Assembly (NCBI GenBank): GCA_016213345.1
Contig: JACRAO010000250.1
Span: forward strand, 1 to 6,390
DNA: 6,390 nucleotides
Source of the DNA: Bdellovibrio sp.
GTDB taxonomy: Bacteria > Bdellovibrionota > UBA1018
Reading direction: 5' to 3'
Made by a program: the position numbers and the translations under genes. Below are positions 1 through 4,855 of this stretch, piece after piece. The notes beneath the pieces are model-generated. The model saw nothing but the letters and a program-made list of their open reading frames with translations. It searched no databases and had not been told where the DNA came from. How positions within the stretch are numbered: position 1 is the first letter of the stretch; every line of letters begins with the position of its first letter.

Positions 1-962
1 GAATTTCTTTTTTTGCCGCTGTTATTTCCGGTGCACTTTTGGGACTGGCTTTCGAATTTCGTTATCAAACCGCCATAATGTCATTGGGGCTTTTCTTATG
101 GATGCTCATTATTGGACGTTTTCGCATACTCTCCATGTGTCATATTTTGTTTGGTATCATATTAGTCATTTTTGTTTGTGTATTTATTGACTGGTGGGGC
201 TATGGCAAGCTGTGTTTTGCCCCATGGAATTATCTTCGTTTTAATATAGTTGAAGGCAAAGTAAATCAATTTGATATCTTCCCGTGGTGGGATTATTTTA
301 GAACTTCGTTTACAGAAGCATGGCCTTTGTTGGGCTTTATTTTGTTACTTAGCTTTTGTATTACCTGGATACAACATTATTCTCATATTTTAACATGGAC
401 TACACTTCCATTTTTTGTTGTTCATTGTGCTATTGCGCATAAAGAGATAAGATTTATTTTTCCAATTGCAACCATGGGGCCGCTTTTTTTGACTCTTGCT
501 GCAAATCAAAATTATAGCGTTTTTAAAAAAGTTTTATTAAATAAACAAATTTCGTATTTTCTAGCAGGATTCAATATGATTGCCCTTATCGGGACGACTT
601 TGTCTCCGGTGTGGATGCCTGTGAGACTTTATGAGCATATTTATAATTCTCCTAAAAATATATCAACAATCTATAGCATTGATATAAATTCTTTTAATGT
701 TGTCAGAGGAAAAATGAATTTTTATAAAAAAACTGAAACTAAATTTCTTTTTATCGAAAATATTGAATTTATAGATAAAATAAATAAAAATAACGGACCA
801 CTTTGGTTATTTCATAAAAAATCAGTATTACCAAAAGAACTCATTTTGCTTTCTGACAGGTGTAAAATTGAATTTAGTTTTTACCCAATTTGGTTTACAA
901 ATTTAAATTTTTTTGGAAATTTCAATCAACCCTCAAATTGGTCTATATTTGAATGTCGTTAA
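1..962 (+). CDS. GT22-family membrane glycosyltransferase (PIG-B/ALG9-like), 5' end cut by window edge
   Basis: This is the C-terminal 319 residues of a polytopic GT-C glycosyltransferase. The frame (codons from base 3) is open to the left edge, so the TTG at 39 is internal and the start lies outside the window. The 12 residues before that TTG align with the intact minus-strand paralogue (ending at 2156), at about its residue 185, so roughly 185 residues are missing. Diagnostic of GT22 is the HKEIRFIFP block (bases 438-464), the counterpart of the HKE-RF--P motif of PIG-B, ALG9 and ALG12. It also shares DxWGYG, APWWD/FPWWD-type and SFTE-WP blocks with the paralogue; a hand alignment of about 94 residues in this core gives about 48 identities. 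Several hydrophobic membrane segments are visible, followed by a hydrophilic C-terminal domain that still aligns to the final WS-CR, so the gene looks intact. The family transfers sugars, usually mannose, from a polyprenyl-phosphate carrier; the substrate here is unknown. Bases 661-960 are very AT-rich (about 24% GC). Confidence 0.83.
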   Translation, partial: ISFFAAVISGALLGLAFEFRYQTAIMSLGLFLWMLIIGRFRILSMCHILFGIILVIFVCVFIDWWGYGKLCFAPWNYLRFNIVEGKVNQFDIFPWWDYFRTSFTEAWPLLGFILLLSFCITWIQHYSHILTWTTLPFFVVHCAIAHKEIRFIFPIATMGPLFLTLAANQNYSVFKKVLLNKQISYFLAGFNMIALIGTTLSPVWMPVRLYEHIYNSPKNISTIYSIDINSFNVVRGKMNFYKKTETKFLFIENIEFIDKINKNNGPLWLFHKKSVLPKELILLSDRCKIEFSFYPIWFTNLNFFGNFNQPSNWSIFECR

Positions 963-1145
963 CTCCCAGATGTTTTGCAAGCTGAATTAACGCACGATCC
1001 AAGCTCCAAATCTGATCTCCGAACTCCATTTGAACTCACTGTCACCTAACCCCTTTGTCGGGTTCAACTTATTACTAAGCCGTAAAGTTCTGTATAGCAG
1101 ATTCTAAATGCAATATTCTTGATAATGAGTTACGAAATATACTTA
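963..1145. other. Intergenic spacer between the GT22 gene and the ureohydrolase gene
   Basis: This is the only real gap in the window. It holds a short inverted repeat, AACCC (1048-1052) and GGGTT (1060-1064) with a 7-base loop, and an overlapping pair TTGAAC (1030-1035) / GTTCAA (1062-1067). Neither is followed by a T-run on the plus strand, so a rho-independent terminator is not supported. I see no convincing -35/-10 pair for the downstream gene and no clear Shine-Dalgarno before its candidate starts. A promoter may lie here if the ureohydrolase is transcribed separately, but the sequence does not prove it. Confidence 0.4.
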
Positions 1146-2189
1146 ATGAAAAAAAATAAAATATTTGACCCAAATGCTGCAGCAAAAAAAAATTCTGGTA
1201 TTTTCGGTCTTCCTTTTAATATCAAAGACGCCAAGTGTATTTTAATCCCTGTGCCATGGGAGGCGACAACATCTTATGGTGGATGTACTTCTGGCGGTCC
1301 TAGAGCGGTCTTAAAAGCAAGTCATCAAGTGGATCTCTATGACCTAGAGTTAAAGGATTTTTATAAATCCGGAATTTATATGTTAAAAGAATCCCCGTTA
1401 ATTGAAAAATGGAACATAGTAGCACAAAGAGAAGCTAAAAAAGTAATTCGATCGTCTGCACATTTAAAACAACCTTCCCTTAAAAAAGCACTTAACAAAG
1501 TAAATAAGCATAGCAATAAATTAAATAGCTGGGTTTATACTGAAACAAGACATTATTTAGACTCAGAAAAAGTAGTAGGTATAATTGGAGGAGACCACTC
1601 TGTACCCCTTGGTGCAATAAAAGCAGTTTCAGAAAAATTTTCTTCTTTTGGTATTTTGCATTTTGATGCCCACTTGGACACAAGAAAAGCTTTCGAGGGT
1701 TTTACATATTCTCATGCGTCTATTTTTTACAATGTTTTGACTCAAATACCACAAGTAACTAAACTGGTACAAGTTGGAATCAGAGATTTTTGTGCAGAAG
1801 AGCTAAATTTTTGTCGTTCACTGGGCGAGAGAGCAAACATTTTTTTTGATTTAGAGTTACAGAAAAAAAAGTTTGAAGGTATAACTTGGAAAGAAATTAC
1901 AAAAGATATTATTTTACACTTGCCTCCATGTATTTGGATTTCTTTTGATATTGACTGTCTTGACCCAAGACTTTGTCCAAATACTGGAACTCCTGTACCT
2001 GGAGGATTAGATTTCAATGAAGCTATTTATTTAATTTCAGAACTAGTGCGCGCAGGTAAACAAATTATAGGTTTTGATCTCTGTGAAGTAGCACCTGGAA
2101 AAAACTCTGAGTGGGATGCTAACGTTGGAGCAAGGCTACTTTTCAAGCTTTGTGGTTACTCTCTATTAAGCGCAGCACGACAGCGATAA
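1146..2189 (+). CDS. Ureohydrolase, agmatinase/arginase family
   Basis: This is a cytosolic binuclear-manganese hydrolase that removes urea from a guanidino compound, most likely agmatine (giving putrescine) or arginine (giving ornithine). Numbered from ATG 1146 (347 aa), the metal ligands are all present: His151 in GGDHS, Asp174, His176 and Asp178 in DAHLD, and Asp268 and Asp270 in SFDIDCLDP. The TGTPVPGGL block (about 280-288) and Glu314 in GFDLCEVAP, the guanidinium-binding position of the family, are also intact. It is longer than classical agmatinase (about 300 aa) because of a Lys-rich insertion at about 79-141; this long form is, from memory, common in proteins annotated 'agmatinase family'. 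Start choice is uncertain: TTG 1119, ATG 1125 and ATG 1146 are in frame and none has a good Shine-Dalgarno. I prefer 1146 because relatives begin shortly before the FDPN...IFGLPF segment. The 3' end overlaps the convergent minus-strand GT22 gene by 34 bases. The family is firm; the substrate (agmatine, arginine or another guanidino acid) cannot be read from the sequence. Confidence 0.92.
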   Translation: MKKNKIFDPNAAAKKNSGIFGLPFNIKDAKCILIPVPWEATTSYGGCTSGGPRAVLKASHQVDLYDLELKDFYKSGIYMLKESPLIEKWNIVAQREAKKVIRSSAHLKQPSLKKALNKVNKHSNKLNSWVYTETRHYLDSEKVVGIIGGDHSVPLGAIKAVSEKFSSFGILHFDAHLDTRKAFEGFTYSHASIFYNVLTQIPQVTKLVQVGIRDFCAEELNFCRSLGERANIFFDLELQKKKFEGITWKEITKDIILHLPPCIWISFDIDCLDPRLCPNTGTPVPGGLDFNEAIYLISELVRAGKQIIGFDLCEVAPGKNSEWDANVGARLLFKLCGYSLLSAARQR

Positions 2190-3709
2190 AGACTCCAAAC
2201 ATTGACCCGATCCAGCCAGGAACCAAAAATTTTGATCCAGCTAGACAAAGTTTGAAAACGAAGTTCACAACGTTGTTTCCATTTATCTGGGGGTAACTCA
2301 AAATGATTCGAAAAAAACCAAAACTCACCACTAAATGCTGGTGACACAGGCAATTCTGGTAATTGCTTTACCATATGAACACGAAGCTGTGCAGGCCTGT
2401 AAAATCCGATCTGTGTGCCAAGCACGTTATAAGGATCTCCATCAAGTGTATAGAGATCAAAATCGTGCTTTCCCGCAACTATTTCAGTGTTCGACTGAAT
2501 TTCTTTATAAACTCCCTCATAAAACTGTACAATCCTAGAAAAAGGCATAAATGCCAGAACTATGAGTGCTATAAAATTATTAAGAAGCAAAAATTTCCAA
2601 ACTCCACGCACTATCTTAGACTTGGTCCAAGGAAGTGGTCCACCAACTTGCCCGTGCTGTAATCCTTGCCGAGAAAAATGTTGAGAAAAACTCATAACAA
2701 ATAACACTGGTGCTGCCATTGCAATTGGAAAGAAAAACCTTAGTTCTTTATGTGCAATCCATTCGTGTATGAAAAACAATGGGACATAGCTCCAGGTCAA
2801 AACGTGAGTTGGAAAGCGAATCCACGCCAACAAAACGCTACACAGAAGTAAAGTACCCAAAAACGGCCAGGACTCAGTAAATGACATTCTAAAAATATCC
2901 CACCACGGGGCACTGCCATAGATGCTCACTTGATTTCGAATCAAATTGTAATCAACATATCTCCACGGACTGAAAACCCATTCGCCATATCCCCAGGCGT
3001 CAACTATTCGTCCAAGTGCAAAAACAAACAAAAACCCCAAAGCACTAGCTACTATTGGTTTTCGCTGAAAGATCCACCACGCGGCAAGCCCGGCAACAGC
3101 AAATCCCATTTGAAAACGAAACTCAAAACTAAGTCCCAAAAATATACCAGCTAGCACTCCAAACCACACACTCAGACCCCGGTTTAAGACAATTAATCCG
3201 AGTCCAATCAAAAACGAAGATCCTGCCAGATTTTCAGACGACGGCCTGGCATGCAGCACTGGAAGAAACCAAATGAGCAAAAGTACCAAAATTGCAGTTC
3301 GACGGGTTCTTTTGCTATTTGGTATCCATTCTTGCAGACAAAGAGTAAGCACTACACAGCTAAGCCAACCCATAAGACTGGCAAAAAGACGAAAGCCCAA
3401 CGCCCATGTAAAAGGATTTTGTATACCAATGACCTGTAAGAAATGCGCAATACCTGTGCAAATCGCAGGCAACATCCATGGACGCATTCTCTCCGAAAAC
3501 TCGATAGCCAAATCCTTCAATGGAGTGAGACCAAGCTTATACCCAGCAAACTCCACAATCTGAAAATGCTCATCCGGCGAATGATAACCTACGCTGAAAT
3601 AGGCTGTCAGCAGATGAAAACCTAGACTCACAAAAAGCCAACGCCAGAGAAAGTGCCACTCTGACTCGCTCCAGTTTAACCGAGATTTTGAGATTGATAT
3701 AAAGCCCAT
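2156..3709 (-). CDS. GT22-family membrane glycosyltransferase (PIG-B/ALG9-like), full length
   Basis: This complete GT-C glycosyltransferase (517 aa from ATG 3709) has the usual GT22 length and layout. A first membrane helix is followed by HSPDEHFQ (43-50), equivalent to the HPDE-Q loop of GT22 enzymes that carries the acidic catalytic residue. Next come RMRPWMLP, RPSSENLAG (155-163), a run of hydrophobic helices, PWWD...SFTESWP (about 268-282), HKELRFFFP (320-328), and a hydrophilic C-terminal domain ending in WSLYRCR. The family acts in a membrane and uses polyprenyl-phosphate-sugar donors, typically mannose; donor and acceptor here are inferred only. The start is either ATG 3709, with GGGGAG 13 bases upstream, or TTG 3730, with no Shine-Dalgarno; I chose ATG. 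It overlaps the end of the upstream GT87 gene by 34 bases (55 with TTG), implying coupled translation. Its own 3' end overlaps the convergent ureohydrolase. The partial gene at the left edge is its paralogue, but this copy has a more ordinary base composition (about 42% GC in 2161-2460). Confidence 0.87.
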   Translation of the reverse strand: MGFISISKSRLNWSESEWHFLWRWLFVSLGFHLLTAYFSVGYHSPDEHFQIVEFAGYKLGLTPLKDLAIEFSERMRPWMLPAICTGIAHFLQVIGIQNPFTWALGFRLFASLMGWLSCVVLTLCLQEWIPNSKRTRRTAILVLLLIWFLPVLHARPSSENLAGSSFLIGLGLIVLNRGLSVWFGVLAGIFLGLSFEFRFQMGFAVAGLAAWWIFQRKPIVASALGFLFVFALGRIVDAWGYGEWVFSPWRYVDYNLIRNQVSIYGSAPWWDIFRMSFTESWPFLGTLLLCSVLLAWIRFPTHVLTWSYVPLFFIHEWIAHKELRFFFPIAMAAPVLFVMSFSQHFSRQGLQHGQVGGPLPWTKSKIVRGVWKFLLLNNFIALIVLAFMPFSRIVQFYEGVYKEIQSNTEIVAGKHDFDLYTLDGDPYNVLGTQIGFYRPAQLRVHMVKQLPELPVSPAFSGEFWFFSNHFELPPDKWKQRCELRFQTLSSWIKIFGSWLDRVNVWSLYRCRAALNRE

Positions 3710-4836
3710 GCTGTCAAGCAAACTCCCCAAGATTTGATGTTCACAAGCTCAATTGGCCTAACCAACGTGTTGCCAAAAATCTGTGAAACCAGTATCCCAA
3801 TAAAAATTATTCCCATCAACGCAGTAAATATAAGTTTTTTTTTCTTTGTGCGTATCGCTCGATCCAATGCCAAAGCACTCAACGGAAAAGTTAAAACAAA
3901 CGAATGACTCCATGCTAAAGGAAGAACAACTACACCAAAAGCCAACCATCCAGCAAAGGACTCTGCACCTGAAAGCCTGCGAGAAGCACGCATCCAAAGC
4001 GTCCCAAAAAACGTCATTAACACCAAAGAAACCCCAATGTCATAATATATATTCGTAAAACTAACCGGAATCCAACGCAAAATACCAGCCACAAACCCGT
4101 GATTCATCTGACCACGTACGACCTCAGATCCTAACTCTGCGTTACCAGAAGACGCCGCTTTTATCCAGTTTATATAAATGTCAAAGATTCCAGCATTGGC
4201 ACCCCATTTTTGATCAACCCAAAAAACTATTGCATTTGCTAGCACAATAAATCCCAGAACGCCCAAAATGAACCGTAGCTGCAAAATTTCTTTCCAGCGT
4301 CCCAAAAAAGTAAAAAGCGAAAATATCTTAGAACTAAATATTACAAGTGCTGTACTAAACCTTACACTCGACTTGACATTGCGCGCACTCCAAAGACCGA
4401 CCATAAGACAAAAAACTGTGATTTGTCCAGAATAAGCGTGCCCAATCCATATCCACCAATAGAGCAACAGAACCAAAATAGCTGTGCGCTTAGCAACTCC
4501 CTCTCTAATTAACCAAAAAAACGCATAAGCAATCGAGAAAAATTGTATAGTAGCCCAAAAAACACGAGCCGTATATAAACTTGCCAGAGAAAAAGGAAGA
4601 AACAAAGGAAGCAACCATGGAGGATACTTGAAAACAAACCCCACCATTTCTGGTGTGTAATGGTAAGGCGAAACCCCAGAAATCCAAGCATGCATAGCCT
4701 TCCAGTAAACCTCAAAATCATGGCCATGATAGATTGCTATCTGAAAAAATCTCACGGCAGCCACCAATAATAAAACATAGGTGAGCCTGTCCAATAGCAA
4801 CCCACAGCAACTTTTAGCCAGAGTGGGGGTAGTCAC
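3676..4836 (-). CDS. GT87-family (DUF2029, PimE-like) membrane glycosyltransferase
   Basis: This is a polytopic membrane protein of 386 aa with about ten hydrophobic segments, the usual size for GT87. After the first helix (about 18-36) comes HGHDFEVYW, where Asp40 sits at the position of the proposed catalytic aspartate in the first periplasmic loop. It is followed by GVSPYHYTP and FKYPPWLLPLFLPFS (about 69-83), the Y-YPP-----PF signature of this family. GQIT (137-140), RGQMNHGFVAGILRW (about 241-255) and LPLAWSHSF (about 305-313) match the later conserved GT87 blocks. Characterised members such as mycobacterial PimE transfer mannose from polyprenyl-phosphate-mannose; the sugar here is not known. 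The start is GTG 4836. No other start codon lies between it and the in-frame stop at 4857-4855, and AGGA lies 5 bases upstream. It begins 7 bases after the P5C dehydrogenase stop and overlaps the GT22 gene downstream, so it is the middle gene of an apparent operon. Confidence 0.86.
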   Translation of the reverse strand: MTTPTLAKSCCGLLLDRLTYVLLLVAAVRFFQIAIYHGHDFEVYWKAMHAWISGVSPYHYTPEMVGFVFKYPPWLLPLFLPFSLASLYTARVFWATIQFFSIAYAFFWLIREGVAKRTAILVLLLYWWIWIGHAYSGQITVFCLMVGLWSARNVKSSVRFSTALVIFSSKIFSLFTFLGRWKEILQLRFILGVLGFIVLANAIVFWVDQKWGANAGIFDIYINWIKAASSGNAELGSEVVRGQMNHGFVAGILRWIPVSFTNIYYDIGVSLVLMTFFGTLWMRASRRLSGAESFAGWLAFGVVVLPLAWSHSFVLTFPLSALALDRAIRTKKKKLIFTALMGIIFIGILVSQIFGNTLVRPIELVNIKSWGVCLTAWALYQSQNLG

Positions 4837-4841
4837 AGCTT

Positions 4842-4855
4842 TCCTACTCCTCCTT
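4842..4855 (-). promoter_or_regulatory. Ribosome binding site of the GT87 gene, embedded in the P5C dehydrogenase 3' end
   Basis: On the minus strand AAGGAGGAGTAGGA covers the last two Glu codons (plus the end of the Lys codon before them) and the stop codon of the dehydrogenase gene. AGGAGG (4854-4849) is 12 bases from GTG 4836, and the second AGGA (4845-4842) is 5 bases from it. Because the site lies within the upstream coding end, terminating ribosomes are placed to reinitiate on the glycosyltransferase gene. It also supports the GTG start. Confidence 0.65.

Noticed and set aside
943..1029. A 28-codon minus-strand ORF starting at ATG 1029 with a plausible amphipathic stretch (WSLDRALIQLAKHLGV).
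   Set aside because: It is very short, has an in-frame stop just upstream, overlaps the end of the GT22 gene and shows no good ribosome site. It could be a gene remnant, but chance is as likely.
1048..1067. A hairpin (AACCC/GGGTT) as a terminator, and GGGTTCAA as a tRNA T-arm.
   Set aside because: The stem is only 5 bp and has no following T-run. No closing partner or cloverleaf can be folded around the GTTCAA sequence.
1492..2331. Minus-strand ORFs opposite the ureohydrolase gene.
   Set aside because: The plus-strand frame contains the full set of metal ligands, and the antisense products show no family features.
2335..3625. Several plus-strand ORFs of 60-99 codons opposite the minus-strand GT22 gene.
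   Set aside because: They are antisense shadows of a well-supported gene, rich in Lys/Ser/Asn/Pro with no recognisable motifs and no ribosome sites.
1..3730. A composite transposon, reading the two inverted GT22 genes as terminal inverted repeats.
   Set aside because: The similarity is visible at protein level in coding sequence, the base compositions diverge strongly, and there is no transposase, sharp repeat end or target duplication.
3835..3843. A run of nine A (coding strand) in the GT87 gene, and A8-A9 runs at 1149-1156, 1184-1192 and 1863-1870 in the ureohydrolase gene, as phase-variation tracts.
   Set aside because: Runs of this length recur throughout this AT-rich window, including in a metabolic gene, and every frame is intact. 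Nothing points to selected slippage.
3758..4727. Minus-strand ORFs of 60-79 codons in other frames within the GT87 gene, as possible pieces of a frameshifted protein.
   Set aside because: The GT87 frame is continuous and carries all the family motifs, so these are out-of-frame shadows.
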